Positions 24,724 through 33,665 of a stretch of DNA of 45,597 bases are shown here, piece after piece; position 1 is the stretch's first letter, and each line of letters starts with the position of its first letter. Source of the DNA: Oscillospiraceae bacterium (GTDB lineage: Bacteria; Bacillota; Clostridia; Oscillospirales; Oscillospiraceae); contig JAFTGD010000033.1 of NCBI GenBank assembly GCA_017458065.1, positions 1 through 45,597 on the forward strand, given 5' to 3'. Position numbers and translations under genes: made by a program. Under the pieces are notes generated by a model. That model did no database searches, was not told the origin of the DNA, and was given only the letters and a program-made list of their open reading frames with translations.

Positions 24724-24820
24724 GCTGGGGACACATGGCCTCACACTGGCCGCACTTGATGCAGTCGGAGGCCTTGCCGTGGTCGACGCTGAGGTTCTCG
24801 TAATAGCCGCCCTGCGGAGC
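24724..24820 (-). pseudogene. Relic of an aldo/keto reductase 3' end (ferredoxin-like tail)
   Basis: Over these 97 bases the minus strand matches 26944-27040, inside the intact aldo/keto reductase gene, with about nine mismatches. Read in the same frame it encodes [16 protein letters not shown] and [15 protein letters not shown], so the iron-sulfur Cys residues are still present. It then runs off the family into LLQDRL and a stop. The 5' part is lost where the AbiE-type module begins. This is a truncated paralogue rather than a short gene. The rest of the 24493-24849 gap holds only the MNT promoter; I see nothing in 24560-24720. Confidence 0.85.
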
Positions 24821-24849
24821 ATACCGCGCGCCTCGGGACAATCCGACTA

Positions 24850-25863
24850 TTATCGAGCCAATCCGTTAATCTCCGTTTCCAGACCTGAAATAGCCGCCAT
24901 GATTTCATCAAAAGACGGCTGCTCGCCATAAATCATGTCTCTCATGTGATCGTAGTCTGCGCTCAAATCTTTGATTGCAGACTCGCTGGGAATCAGTTTT
25001 ACTGTGCCGATTTGCGCAGTTTCATAGGACGCATTTCTTGTGTAATAGAACTTGAGTTTGAACTTCACATCCTGCTCCAGCAGCTCTTTTCGACTGAAAA
25101 CTTGCTCTTTCACGGCACTGCGGCTCATCTGATAAAGATCATAGTAATGCCGGGCATAACGAGGCGGGATTCCTTTCCGGTCATATGATGCAGCTGTCTT
25201 ATGAAGAATCGTGACTTTCTCCCAGAATGTTCTTTCAACATCCACAGTGGGTATGATAGTATCTGCCTGACGAAACGCCTTCGGAAACTGATCGGCTGCT
25301 ATTGAAGTGATCGTAACAGGATGAGACGGAACCCATTCCGCAAGCGGCCCTATTTCCAGCCTGATTTCCTGCCTTAGATAATTTGTGTTGAACACATGGG
25401 GATAGAAGAAATTGACTGTACATTGGTCCTTATCGTCCGGGTCCATGCGCACGATCACATTTTTGCCGATTATGCTGCTTATGTCCTGTTCCATTTGAGG
25501 GGCAAAGATCTGAGTCAAGAACTCCGAGGCGCTTGCCACAGCTTTTTTGTTAAACTTGTCTTGCTGTGTTTTGGATCGCTCCTCCCATGGTTCATGAATC
25601 CCATAGCCAAGCAGCCGCCAGTCCATAATCAGGTCTATATCTTCCGAGAAACGTTCGATCACATGATATGCCTTGCTGAGGCTTGTGCCGCCCTTAAAAA
25701 TAAACGACTGCGGCCATGGCGACTTGTGGAACAGATAATCCAGAGTAAAGCTGACCCAGAAATCCTTCTCAACAATTGACGGATTCCGGATACCCGCCTT
25801 CTCTGCGGCATTTCCAAACAGCACTTCCCGGTCTGCATCACTTGATTTCGCAATCGTAATCAT
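24850..25863 (-). CDS. AbiEii/AbiGii family nucleotidyltransferase toxin
   Basis: This 337-residue protein is an AbiEii-type nucleotidyltransferase-like toxin (type IV toxin-antitoxin or abortive-infection systems). Conserved elements are Glu32-Lys33-Asp34 (VEKDFW), the [11 protein letters not shown] block (Lys57 to Lys64), [10 protein letters not shown] with Asp75 and Asp77, FWEKVTILH, and the YYDLYQM segment toward the C-terminus. Characterised members use NTPs to modify targets such as tRNA and stop growth during phage infection. Its ATG overlaps the stop of the antitoxin gene as ATGA. The gene is AT-rich relative to the core genes, and its 3' end lies next to the aldo/keto reductase relic. 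Confidence 0.9.
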   Translation of the reverse strand: MITIAKSSDADREVLFGNAAEKAGIRNPSIVEKDFWVSFTLDYLFHKSPWPQSFIFKGGTSLSKAYHVIERFSEDIDLIMDWRLLGYGIHEPWEERSKTQQDKFNKKAVASASEFLTQIFAPQMEQDISSIIGKNVIVRMDPDDKDQCTVNFFYPHVFNTNYLRQEIRLEIGPLAEWVPSHPVTITSIAADQFPKAFRQADTIIPTVDVERTFWEKVTILHKTAASYDRKGIPPRYARHYYDLYQMSRSAVKEQVFSRKELLEQDVKFKLKFYYTRNASYETAQIGTVKLIPSESAIKDLSADYDHMRDMIYGEQPSFDEIMAAISGLETEINGLAR

Positions 25864-26480
25864 GGTGATTTCTCCTCACATATCTTTTTGATTTCCTTGT
25901 AAATCCAGCCAGATGCAGTGCGGGCTTCCTTCAGTAAGGTTTCTCTGTCTTGCGCTGTGAGCGCAGAAGAAAACCGATCCAGTTGGTCCTGCGTCATGTT
26001 TCCCATGCCAATGGCGCGAATGCCCTGAATGATCATTACTGTGATTGGAGAGTATCCGTTAATCTCTCTCGGCATAATGTGTTTGAATTTTAATGGCGTC
26101 CTTCCGATCGTGTAATCACGATAGGGGCCATCGCTGACATATTCCCATACATTCGGAACCTGCGTAGAAATATGCAGAATATTTAGGGCGGTGTCTCCCG
26201 ATGGCGCGATATTCCAGTTAAATCTCCGTGCCAATGCTTCTGCAATTTTATCGATTCTTGGGACTCCGTATTCCTGAATCAACTGACTGAATGCAGGTTT
26301 ATCGTAAACACCGTTCATGACGCGGCGGATCTTTCCTTCCTTCTCTATCCGAAACAGGGCCTGGCTCACAGTGTTGGCGTCAGCAATATCAAGAAAATCC
26401 GAAGCCGAAAATGCAGCGCCATAAGGATAGTCTATGATACGTTCTTCAATCTGAGACTGGTATTTTGGTCGTTCGCTCAT
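25860..26480 (-). CDS. DUF6088 / AbiEi-like antitoxin
   Basis: This 206-residue protein matches the DUF6088 group of antitoxins found before AbiEii genes. Its N-terminal ~70 residues form a winged helix (SASDFLDIADANTVSQALFR and then KIRRVMNGVYDKP). The C-terminal part has the family segments IAPSGDTALNIL, STQVPNVWEYVSDGPY and KHIMPREING. AbiEi-type antitoxins repress their own operon through inverted repeats and counter the toxin without a stable complex. GGAGG lies nine bases before the ATG. The promoter upstream overlaps an inverted repeat that fits such autoregulation. Confidence 0.86.
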   Translation of the reverse strand: MSERPKYQSQIEERIIDYPYGAAFSASDFLDIADANTVSQALFRIEKEGKIRRVMNGVYDKPAFSQLIQEYGVPRIDKIAEALARRFNWNIAPSGDTALNILHISTQVPNVWEYVSDGPYRDYTIGRTPLKFKHIMPREINGYSPITVMIIQGIRAIGMGNMTQDQLDRFSSALTAQDRETLLKEARTASGWIYKEIKKICEEKSP

Positions 26481-26498
26481 CGTGTCTCGCCTCCTCTC

Positions 26499-26538
26499 TC
26501 GTAAAGTAAATTATATGTTTTTCTTTACGAAAAGTCAA
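26499..26538 (-). promoter_or_regulatory. AbiE-type operon promoter with overlapping inverted-repeat operator
   Basis: On the minus strand TTGACT (26533-26538) and a perfect TATAAT (26510-26515) are 17 bases apart. A perfect 8-bp inverted repeat, TCGTAAAG (26499-26506) and CTTTACGA (26523-26530), brackets the -10 element. A repressor bound there would block polymerase, so this is the likely autoregulatory site of the AbiEi-like protein. Confidence 0.7.
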
Positions 26539-26668
26539 GTCCCTCCTTGTCCTCTCTTGGCAGAGATTGTTCATATCGTCCAGCATCGTTTTTTGTCCAA
26601 TCTGGATTGATTTTGGACGAAAAGTCAATGCGGTTGGACGATCATTTATTCCCGCCCAGTTGCAAAAC

Positions 26669-26715
26669 AAAAAGCGCACATCCCGGAGCCGATTTCGGCT
26701 CCGGGATGTGCGCTT
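26669..26715 (-). terminator. Long hairpin, copy B
   Basis: A perfect 19-bp stem (26672-26690 with 26697-26715) has a 6-base loop. On the minus strand it is followed by TTTTTGTTTTG, so it reads as a minus-strand terminator. About 39 bases are shared with copy A at 23648-23690. From 26539 to 26668 I see only short imperfect inverted repeats built on TGGACGAT. Confidence 0.75.
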
Positions 26716-26758
26716 TCCAATGCCGCGTTTATAACAGCTACTGCTTCAGCAGTTCTGT

Positions 26759-26851
26759 TTATTTCTGGCGATCGGACGCAGGGATGCTCAAAGCATCCAT
26801 GGCCTGGATCGGCGTCCAGTTGAGATACTTCATCAGATTTTGGATTTCACT
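26759..26851 (-). pseudogene. Possible remnant of a gene's C-terminus
   Basis: On the minus strand an open stretch of about 30 codons ends in TAA at 26759-26761. It encodes a peptide containing QNLMKYLNWTPIQAMDAL and ending IPASDRQK. The pattern resembles the C-terminal tail of small accessory proteins in gut Clostridia, but no start codon with a ribosome site precedes it and a stop lies just upstream. Hairpin B lies where its terminator would be. I cannot name the parent gene. Confidence 0.35.
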
Positions 26852-26852
26852 T

Positions 26853-26881
26853 CAAAATCCCCCGCCGGAGAGGCGGGGGAT
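26853..26881 (-). terminator. Terminator of the aldo/keto reductase gene
   Basis: A 10-bp stem (26857-26866 with 26872-26881) encloses five bases, and on the minus strand TTTTGAAG follows. It is 12 bases past the reductase stop codon. Confidence 0.75.
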
Positions 26882-26893
26882 GACAGATCGGGC

Positions 26894-28015
26894 TTATTCA
26901 AAATGTGCGGCGACGTCTTCCAGATATTTGCGGATCGGCAGGTGCTGGGGACACATGGCCTCGCACTGGCCGCATTTCAGGCAGTCAGAGGCCTTGCCGT
27001 GGTCGACAGTGAGGTTCTCGTAATAGCCGCCCTGCGGGGTCCATCCCTTCTCCTTGATCTCCTGCAGGTCCAGGTTATAGAGGGAGAAATACTTCGGGAT
27101 GGCGATGTTCATGGGACAGTTGACCGTGCAGTAGGAGCAGCCGGTGCAGGGGATGGTGATGTTGCCGTTGATGATCTCGGCGGCGATGCGCATCAGGCCC
27201 TGTTCTTCCTCATTGAGCGGTTTGAAGTCCCGCATGTAGCCGGTGTTGTCCAGCAGCTGCTCCATGTTGCTCATGCCGCTGAGGACGACCATGACGTTCT
27301 CCAGGCTGGCAGCAAAGCGGATGGCCCAGGAGGGAACGGACATGTCGGGCTCGCGGTCCTTGAACATCTTTTCCAGACTCTCCGGGACCTTGGCCAGCGT
27401 GCCGCCCTTGACCGGCTCCATGACGATGACGGGCTTATGGTGCCTCGTCGCGACCTCGTAGCACTTGCGGCTCTGGACGCCGAGGCTCTCCCAGTCCAGA
27501 TAGTTGAGCTGCAGCTGGACGTACTCGATCTCCGGATGGGCGGTCAGCAGCTTATCCAGCAGCTCCGGACCGTCGTGGTAGGAAAAGCCGATGTGCCGGA
27601 CCAGACCCTGCTCCTTCTTCTCGCGGATGAAGTCCCAGCAGCGGAGGCGGTCAAAGTTCTGCACCGTCTGGGCGTTGACATCGTGGAGCCAGTAGTAGTC
27701 AAAATACCCCGCGCCGGTGCGGCGCAGCTGCTCCTGAAACAGCCATTCCCGGTCCTCTTCCTTTTTGAGCATGTAGGAGGGGAGCTTGGTGGTGAGGGTG
27801 AAGCTGTCCCTCGGATGACGGGAGATCAGCGCTTCCTTCGCGGCCTCCTCGCTCTTGCCGCCGCAGTACATCCAGGCGGTGTCAAAGTAGGTGAAGCCCT
27901 GCTCCAGGAAGGAGTCCACCATCTGCTTCATCTGTTCGATGTCGATGCTGCTGTCGTCGTTCGGATCGGTGAGCGGCAGGCGCATCAGGCCGAAGCCCAG
28001 TTTCTTTTTACTCAT
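26894..28015 (-). CDS. Aldo/keto reductase with C-terminal 4Fe-4S domain
   Basis: This 373-residue protein joins an aldo/keto reductase barrel to a ferredoxin-like tail. The catalytic tetrad is visible as Asp45 and Tyr50 (YFDTAWMY), Lys77 (TTKLP) and His111 (YWLHDV). The tail has two Cys clusters, [12 protein letters not shown] (Cys290, 293, 296, 300) and [12 protein letters not shown] (Cys345, 348, 351, 355), each able to hold part of a 4Fe-4S cluster. Such fusion enzymes are common in anaerobic Firmicutes and probably reduce sugar-derived aldehydes or ketones. The gene follows the GPH symporter by 31 bases and is co-transcribed with it. A partial paralogue remains at 24724-24820. Confidence 0.92.
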   Translation of the reverse strand: MSKKKLGFGLMRLPLTDPNDDSSIDIEQMKQMVDSFLEQGFTYFDTAWMYCGGKSEEAAKEALISRHPRDSFTLTTKLPSYMLKKEEDREWLFQEQLRRTGAGYFDYYWLHDVNAQTVQNFDRLRCWDFIREKKEQGLVRHIGFSYHDGPELLDKLLTAHPEIEYVQLQLNYLDWESLGVQSRKCYEVATRHHKPVIVMEPVKGGTLAKVPESLEKMFKDREPDMSVPSWAIRFAASLENVMVVLSGMSNMEQLLDNTGYMRDFKPLNEEEQGLMRIAAEIINGNITIPCTGCSYCTVNCPMNIAIPKYFSLYNLDLQEIKEKGWTPQGGYYENLTVDHGKASDCLKCGQCEAMCPQHLPIRKYLEDVAAHFE

Positions 28016-28046
28016 GGGATCACACCTTTCATAGGACGGATGGGTT

Positions 28047-29468
28047 TTATTTTCCGGAACCGGCGCTCTGCAGGAGCTTCTCTTTTTCGACCTGCAGGGC
28101 GTCGATTTCTTTCTTGCCGAGGGGATAGAGGAAACGCAGCAGCAGGAACACCGACAGGAACAGGAGCGCCGGGATCATGACGGAGGAGTTGTACATGCTT
28201 TTGAGAGCGGATTCCGTCAGGCCCTCGGTGTTCAGGGTACTGCCGTTGTAGCCGATGCGCAGCAGCGGGACATTGATGAGGATGGTGGCAACGGTGGTGC
28301 CGAGCTTGCGCATAAAGGAATAGAAGGCGTAGCTGGTGGCCTCGTCGTTCAGCCCGTAAGTGACCTTGTTGTAGTCGATGGCGTCGGTGGCCAGCGCCCA
28401 GACCAGCAGGAAGATAAAGGCGGTGCCGATGCCGGACATCAGGCAGGCGATCAGATAGAGCCAGACATTGGTGATGCCGAAGAGCGCCAGCACAAACAGG
28501 ATCAGATAGAAGACGGCGGCGAGGAGAATGCCGTAGGAGCAGACTTCGCGGCGGCCGAAGCGGTTGCCCAGGCGGGAGGCGAAGAACATGATCACCGCGA
28601 CCGGCAGATACTGGAACACCGTGGGCAGCATCGTGAGGCCGGTGGCGTGGAAGTAATGGTCAAAGAGATAGGTGTTGTAGCCCTGACCGAACATCTGTGC
28701 CGCGAGGAAGAGCATGCTGGCGAGGCTCACCGCCATGAAGGGGCGGCTCTTCAGCAGGACCTTGATGACCTTCACGGTCTGGCCCTTCTCCGCAGGCTCC
28801 GGGGCGGTCTCCACACGCTCTTTGGTCCAGGCGTAGCAGAGGAAGTAGGCCAGCACGCTGAGCACGGAAATGGCGACCACGCCGACAAAGACCTTGTGAT
28901 AGTCCATCTGGGAGCTGCCGTCTGCAAGCTTCACATAGCACATGCTGGCCAGTACCATCGCGGGCATGGCGCCGAAGGTGGAGCCGATGGAGCGGAAGAC
29001 GGACAGGGAGGAGCGCTCCTTGTCGCTGGACGTGATGACCTGGGCGAGCGAGCCGTAGGGGATGTTGATGCAGGTATAGAGCATGCCGAAGAGAATATAG
29101 CTGAAGTAGATCCAGGCGATCTTGCCGCCGTTGGAGAAGCCGCGCACATCCGCAAACATCAAAACCGCGGAGAGCGCCGTCGGAATGGCGAAGATCTTCA
29201 GCCAGCGGCGGTAGCGCCCGCCCTTTTTGGGCTTGGCCCGGTCGATCAGCAGGCCCCAGATCGGGTCGTTGATGGCGTCCCAGATGCGGGCTACGATGGT
29301 CATGATCATGACGCTCAGAACGCCGATCTGGAGGATGTCCGTATAATACTTGTTGAGGATGCTCTGGGTCAGACCGAAGACCAGACAGGAGGCGACGTCG
29401 CCCATCGCATAGCCGATCTTGTCCTTTGCCCTGATGCCGCTGGTACGCGCAATATAGCTCTGTTCCAT
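28047..29468 (-). CDS. Glycoside-pentoside-hexuronide (GPH) type MFS symporter
   Basis: This 473-residue protein has about twelve spans and the GPH signature near the N-terminus: [18 protein letters not shown], then [12 protein letters not shown] and GRYRRW. GPH carriers import sugars, glycosides or uronides with sodium ions or protons. Its C-terminal tail is cytosolic and charged, without an EIIA-like domain. The gene is the first of a two-gene operon with the aldo/keto reductase, which suggests uptake and reduction or isomerisation of one sugar. It diverges from the YesN/YesM genes across 171 bases that hold two facing promoters, so that system is its likely regulator. The substrate cannot be deduced. 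Confidence 0.92.
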   Translation of the reverse strand: MEQSYIARTSGIRAKDKIGYAMGDVASCLVFGLTQSILNKYYTDILQIGVLSVMIMTIVARIWDAINDPIWGLLIDRAKPKKGGRYRRWLKIFAIPTALSAVLMFADVRGFSNGGKIAWIYFSYILFGMLYTCINIPYGSLAQVITSSDKERSSLSVFRSIGSTFGAMPAMVLASMCYVKLADGSSQMDYHKVFVGVVAISVLSVLAYFLCYAWTKERVETAPEPAEKGQTVKVIKVLLKSRPFMAVSLASMLFLAAQMFGQGYNTYLFDHYFHATGLTMLPTVFQYLPVAVIMFFASRLGNRFGRREVCSYGILLAAVFYLILFVLALFGITNVWLYLIACLMSGIGTAFIFLLVWALATDAIDYNKVTYGLNDEATSYAFYSFMRKLGTTVATILINVPLLRIGYNGSTLNTEGLTESALKSMYNSSVMIPALLFLSVFLLLRFLYPLGKKEIDALQVEKEKLLQSAGSGK

Positions 29469-29512
29469 AGCTTGTTTTCGTCCTTTCCGATGGATCGTGC
29501 AGACTGATTACC

Positions 29513-29541
29513 AGTGTACCCGAAAGAGGCGGATTCGTCAA
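29513..29541 (-). promoter_or_regulatory. Promoter of the symporter-reductase operon
   Basis: On the minus strand TTGACG (29536-29541) and TACACT (29513-29518) are 17 bases apart, 45 bases before the start codon. It sits back to back with the promoter of the response-regulator operon. Confidence 0.65.
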
Positions 29542-29552
29542 TTGTTTTTCCG

Positions 29553-29581
29553 TTGCAGGCGCCCTGAGTTCATGGTAAAAT
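29553..29581 (+). promoter_or_regulatory. Promoter of the YesN-YesM-binding-protein operon
   Basis: TTGCAG (29553-29558) and TAAAAT (29576-29581) are 17 bases apart, about 60 bases before the response regulator start. The 11 bases between this and the opposing promoter suggest that one bound regulator could affect both. Confidence 0.6.
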
Positions 29582-29639
29582 GAAACCGTGAACGTGCAGA
29601 ACCGAAAGCGGACGGACCAAGCATTCCGGAGGGAAGAAC

Positions 29640-31250
29640 ATGGAACCGATCAAAGTGTTTATCACCGAGGATGAGAGTATCGTGCGGGAAGGCCTGCGGG
29701 ACATGATCCCGTGGGAGCAGTACGGCTTTACCTTCGCCGGGGAGGCATCCGACGGCGAGATTGCGCTGCCGCTGGTGCGCAAGATCAAGCCGGATATCCT
29801 CATCACGGATATCAAGATGCCCTTTATGGACGGGCTGGCCTTCAGCCGTCTTGTGATGAAGGAACTGCCCAATACCAAGATCATCATCATCTCCGGCTAT
29901 GACGATTTCTCCTATGCCCAGCAGGCGATCGAGCTGCACGTGGACCAGTACCTGCTGAAGCCGATCTCCAAGAGCAGCATGATCCAGGCCCTGGAGCAGA
30001 CCAAACGGCGCATCGAAGAAGAGCAGGACCAGCGGGAGTATCTGCACCGCTTCATGCGGGAGTCTCAGGGCTACGAGCAGTACGCCAGGAGACTGTTTTT
30101 CGAGAAGCTGGTCTCGGGCGCAATGCGTGTTCCCGAGATCTATGAGCAGGCCGCGGCGCTGGAGATCGAGCTGGACGCCGAGCAGTACAACGTGGTGCTC
30201 CTGAACCTGCAGTCGGAGGAGCGCACGACGGGCTATTCCGAACAGATCACCCGGCTGCACGACGCCATTATCCAGGAGCTGCTGCGCTGCCCGGATTTTC
30301 TGGTGTTCCGCTGCAGCATCCTCACCCACGCCATCGTGATCAAGGGCTCGGCCGGACAGCTGGAGGGCCTGATGCAGCGCTGCATCAATACCATCTGGGA
30401 CGACTGCCAGGGAGCCGCTTTCCCGCTGCGGTGGTACGCGGCGGTCGGGAAGCCCACCACCCGTCTGAGCGGGCTCCCGCAGTCTTACGCCGAGGCGAGC
30501 CATGCTCTGGCCTTCCGCCATTTCATGCCGCACCAGCATGTGCTGACGGCCGATCTGGTGCTCCGCGAGAACGAGAATGCGCAGAGCTTTGACGCCGTGG
30601 AGAACGGGGCTGCGGACCCCATGCTGATCCGCGAGATCATCCGGCACGGGCTGGAGAGCGAGATCGACGACTTTGTATCCGAATACTTCGGGAACCTAGG
30701 GACCGCGTGCGAGTCGATGATGTTCCGGCATTACCTGATCCTGAGCGCGCGCATCAACGCGGTCGCGGCGATCCAGGAGCTCGGGATTGAAAAGGAACTG
30801 CTCACGATGCGGCTGCCGTCGCCGGAGCCGGACGCGGCGGGGGATCTGCGCGGCTACCTGACCGAGGTGCTGAGAACGGCCATCTCCCTGCGGGATGAGG
30901 AGAACCAGCGCCAGTCCAGCGGTATTGTGGAGAACGCCCTCCAGGTCATCGACCAGAACTATGCCGACGAGAACATCTCCCTCAACTCCGTGGCGAAGGC
31001 GATCAACGTCAGCTCCAATTACCTCAGCGCCATTTTCAGCCAGAGGACGGGGACCTCCTTTGTGGAGTACCTGACCCAGAAGCGTATGGCGCGCGCCCGG
31101 CAGCTGCTGCGGCAGAGCGGGAAACGCACCGGCGAGATCGCCGCCGAGGTCGGATACAAGGACCCGAGATATTTCAGCTTCGTGTTTAAGAAGACGCAGG
31201 GCGTCACGCCGCGTGAATACCGCACAGGGGAGCAGGAAAAATGGACCTGA
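29640..31250 (+). CDS. YesN-type response regulator with AraC-family DNA-binding domain
   Basis: This 536-residue protein has an N-terminal receiver domain (acidic residues Glu10 and Asp11, phospho-acceptor Asp57 in ILITDIKMP, Lys in YLLKP). A long middle region follows, and an AraC-type double helix-turn-helix at the end (about residues 430-530: NVSSNYLSAIFSQRTGTSF and then GYKDPRYFSFVFKK). It partners the kinase that follows with a 10-base overlap. In Firmicutes YesN/YesM pairs usually sense sugars outside the cell and switch on transport and breakdown genes. The divergent symporter-reductase operon is the nearest candidate target. Confidence 0.94.
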   Translation: MEPIKVFITEDESIVREGLRDMIPWEQYGFTFAGEASDGEIALPLVRKIKPDILITDIKMPFMDGLAFSRLVMKELPNTKIIIISGYDDFSYAQQAIELHVDQYLLKPISKSSMIQALEQTKRRIEEEQDQREYLHRFMRESQGYEQYARRLFFEKLVSGAMRVPEIYEQAAALEIELDAEQYNVVLLNLQSEERTTGYSEQITRLHDAIIQELLRCPDFLVFRCSILTHAIVIKGSAGQLEGLMQRCINTIWDDCQGAAFPLRWYAAVGKPTTRLSGLPQSYAEASHALAFRHFMPHQHVLTADLVLRENENAQSFDAVENGAADPMLIREIIRHGLESEIDDFVSEYFGNLGTACESMMFRHYLILSARINAVAAIQELGIEKELLTMRLPSPEPDAAGDLRGYLTEVLRTAISLRDEENQRQSSGIVENALQVIDQNYADENISLNSVAKAINVSSNYLSAIFSQRTGTSFVEYLTQKRMARARQLLRQSGKRTGEIAAEVGYKDPRYFSFVFKKTQGVTPREYRTGEQEKWT

Positions 31251-32665
31251 AGCACAGCACCGGGGAGAAGACCTCCATCAGCGCCAGACTCCGGCAGCTG
31301 ATCCTGTACCTCGCGGTTCCGCTCTGCGTGATGTCGGCGATGGTGCTGCTGCTGTTTCTGGTCTACAGTCTGCAGTACGCGCAGATCAGCAGCAACATCT
31401 CCACCGCCTCCCGGTTCAACCAGAACTTCAAGGACGAGGTCGACCTGAAAATGTACTACTTCGTCACCGGCAGCCGAAATGAGATCCCCTGGGACGAGGT
31501 GGAGACGGCGGAAGAGCTTGCGACCAAGCTGCTCGGCAGCACCAGGGACAGGGAGAGCCGCAGAGCGGTCAACAGCGTGCTGAACCTCTGTGAGAACCTG
31601 AAGAACTGCATGAGCGAGATCGAGAGCACGGACGGCTACGACCTGCGGATCCACCGCCTGGAGACCAACGTCTATGTCATCACCGAGCTCATCCAGGATT
31701 ATATGTACACCTACCTCTATCACGAGGCAGGGGCGCTGGCCGCTCTGCGGGAGCGGCAGAACATGTGGCTTATTACCGAGCTGGTCCTCACTGCCGGCGT
31801 CATGATCGTCACGATTGTCTTCTCCCTGCGCAGAAGCTTTGTCATCACGCGCAGCATCACCCGACCCATCGACGAGCTCTACGGCCGCGTCACCGGGATC
31901 GGACGGGGAGACCTGTCCCCGCGCCCGCCCGTTCAGGCGGAGGATGAGAAGCTGCGCGCGCTCGGGGAGGGCCTGGAGGAAATGGCATCGCGCCTGAACG
32001 AGCAGATGGAGCTGAACCGTCAGGAGCAGGTCCGTCTGCGCAGCATGGAGCTGGCCCTCGTACAGGCGCAGATCAACCCGCACTTTTTGTACAACACCCT
32101 CGACGCCATCATGTGGCTGGTGGAGACGGGGAAAAACGAACAGGCCGTGGAGATGGTCTCCAGCCTGTCGCTGTACTTCCGCTCCTTCTTCTCCAACGGC
32201 AAGGACATCATCACCCTCCGCGAGGAGGCGCTCCACGTGCGCAGCTATCTGGAGATCCAGCAGGTGCGCTACAAGGATATCCTCAGCTATGAGCTGCATA
32301 TGGACCCCGCTCTGGACAGCTGTCTGATCCCCAAGATGACGCTGCAGCCGCTGGTGGAGAACGCCATCTACCACGGCATCAAGCCCAAGCGAGGCGGCGG
32401 CACGGTCATGATCAGCAGTGCGCAGGAAGGGGAGCAGATCGTTCTGTGCGTCAGGGATACCGGCGTCGGACTCACAAAGGATGCGCTGGAGACGCTGAGA
32501 GCGTCGCTCCGGACCGACGAGGGAACGGGCTTCGGCGTGCTGGCTTCGTACAAACGGCTGCAGCTGATGTTCGGCGAGGAGCTGGACTTCCGCATCGACA
32601 GCGAAGAGAGCCGGGAGACCGAGATCACCATCCGGATCCCGAGACGTCTGGAGGAGACGCCATGA
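31241..32665 (+). CDS. YesM-type sensor histidine kinase
   Basis: This 474-residue membrane kinase has a first span at about residues 21-45, an outside sensor region of about 140 residues, a second span near 170-195 and a HAMP domain (ITRPIDELYGRV). Then come the His_kinase domain with phospho-acceptor His281 in QINPHFLYNTLD and an HATPase domain with QPLVENAIYHG and DTGVGL. This is the LytS/YesM class. The start overlaps the regulator gene by 10 bases, and its stop overlaps the lipoprotein gene as ATGA. The outside domain is short, so ligand recognition may rely on the binding protein encoded next to it. Confidence 0.94.
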   Translation: MDLKHSTGEKTSISARLRQLILYLAVPLCVMSAMVLLLFLVYSLQYAQISSNISTASRFNQNFKDEVDLKMYYFVTGSRNEIPWDEVETAEELATKLLGSTRDRESRRAVNSVLNLCENLKNCMSEIESTDGYDLRIHRLETNVYVITELIQDYMYTYLYHEAGALAALRERQNMWLITELVLTAGVMIVTIVFSLRRSFVITRSITRPIDELYGRVTGIGRGDLSPRPPVQAEDEKLRALGEGLEEMASRLNEQMELNRQEQVRLRSMELALVQAQINPHFLYNTLDAIMWLVETGKNEQAVEMVSSLSLYFRSFFSNGKDIITLREEALHVRSYLEIQQVRYKDILSYELHMDPALDSCLIPKMTLQPLVENAIYHGIKPKRGGGTVMISSAQEGEQIVLCVRDTGVGLTKDALETLRASLRTDEGTGFGVLASYKRLQLMFGEELDFRIDSEESRETEITIRIPRRLEETP

Positions 32666-33651
32666 AGAAAATGACCTGTCTTGTTTGCCTTTTGCTTGCG
32701 GTGATGCTGCTCGCCGCCTGCGGACAGCGGGATGCCGCCGTTCAGGAGGAGCGGCTCATCCGCGTGGGCTTTTCCCAGGTGGGTTCGGAATCCGACTGGC
32801 GCATGGCCAACACCGCCTCCATGACGGCGGCGCTGTGTGAGGAGAACGGATTTGAACTGATCTTCGACAATGCCAAGCAGCGGCAGGAGAACCAGCTGCT
32901 TGCGATCCGCAACTTCATCCAGCAGGACGTGGACTATATCGTCCTCGCCCCGATCGCCGAGTCCGGCTGGGACGACGTTCTGCAGGAGGCAAGGGACGCG
33001 AAGATCCCGGTGATCATCGTGGACCGTCAGATCAGCGTGGAGGACAAGAGCCTTTATACCAGCTGGGTCGGTTCGGACTTCCTGGCGGAGGGACAGACCG
33101 CCGTGCGCTGGCTTGAAAAGAAGCTCGCCGAAGAGGGGAGAGCGGAGGAGCCGCTGCGGATCCTCCACATCCAGGGCACCGACGGCGCCACGGCCCAGAT
33201 CATGCGCAGCCGCGCGCTGGACGAGGCGGTCGAGGCGCACCCCGAGTGGGAGATCGTCGCCAAGCTCCCCGGGGAATACACCGAGGCCAAGAGCTACGAA
33301 CTGGTGCGGGATTTCCTGAGCAGGGGCGAGGAGATCGACGTCGTCTACAGTGAAAACGACAACATGAGCTTCGGTGCGATCCGCGCTCTCGAAGAGGCGG
33401 GGATCGCCTATGGCGGAGACGGCGGCGTGCTGATCCTCTCCTTCGACGCCGTCAGGGAAGCGCTGCAGGACTGCCTGGAGGGGAAAATCAACCTCTGCGT
33501 GGAGTGCAACCCCCTGCACGGACCGCGGGTCGCCGCCCTGATCCAGCAGCTGGAGGCAGGGGAGCAACCCGCGAAAGAGACCTATGTGGACGAGACCTCC
33601 TTCTCCTCAGACACGCTGACAGAAGAGATCGTCCGGGCAAGGGATTATTGA
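32662..33651 (+). CDS. Sugar-binding lipoprotein, YtfQ-like periplasmic-binding fold
   Basis: The ATG at 32662 overlaps the kinase stop and gives 329 residues. The lipobox LLAAC places the lipid anchor at Cys20. The mature part has the type I periplasmic-binding fold of pentose/hexose binding proteins, with VGFSQVGSESDWRMANT near the start and YIVLAPIAESGWDDV in the first lobe; both match the galactofuranose-binding YtfQ group. No ABC permease or ATPase gene follows; the next gene is convergent 14 bases away. The protein therefore may act as the extracellular sensor for the YesM kinase, or feed a transporter encoded elsewhere. Confidence 0.9.
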   Translation: MKKMTCLVCLLLAVMLLAACGQRDAAVQEERLIRVGFSQVGSESDWRMANTASMTAALCEENGFELIFDNAKQRQENQLLAIRNFIQQDVDYIVLAPIAESGWDDVLQEARDAKIPVIIVDRQISVEDKSLYTSWVGSDFLAEGQTAVRWLEKKLAEEGRAEEPLRILHIQGTDGATAQIMRSRALDEAVEAHPEWEIVAKLPGEYTEAKSYELVRDFLSRGEEIDVVYSENDNMSFGAIRALEEAGIAYGGDGGVLILSFDAVREALQDCLEGKINLCVECNPLHGPRVAALIQQLEAGEQPAKETYVDETSFSSDTLTEEIVRARDY

Positions 33652-33665
33652 TTTTTTCCGAGAGT

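Noticed and set aside
24598-24822. Short open frames across the reductase relic
   Set aside because: They are in other frames than the homologous one and lack ribosome sites; the homologous frame is truncated at both ends.
23648-26715. An insertion sequence or CRISPR bounded by the two hairpins
   Set aside because: No transposase, spacers or target-site duplication are visible; each hairpin has a minus-strand T run and works as a terminator.
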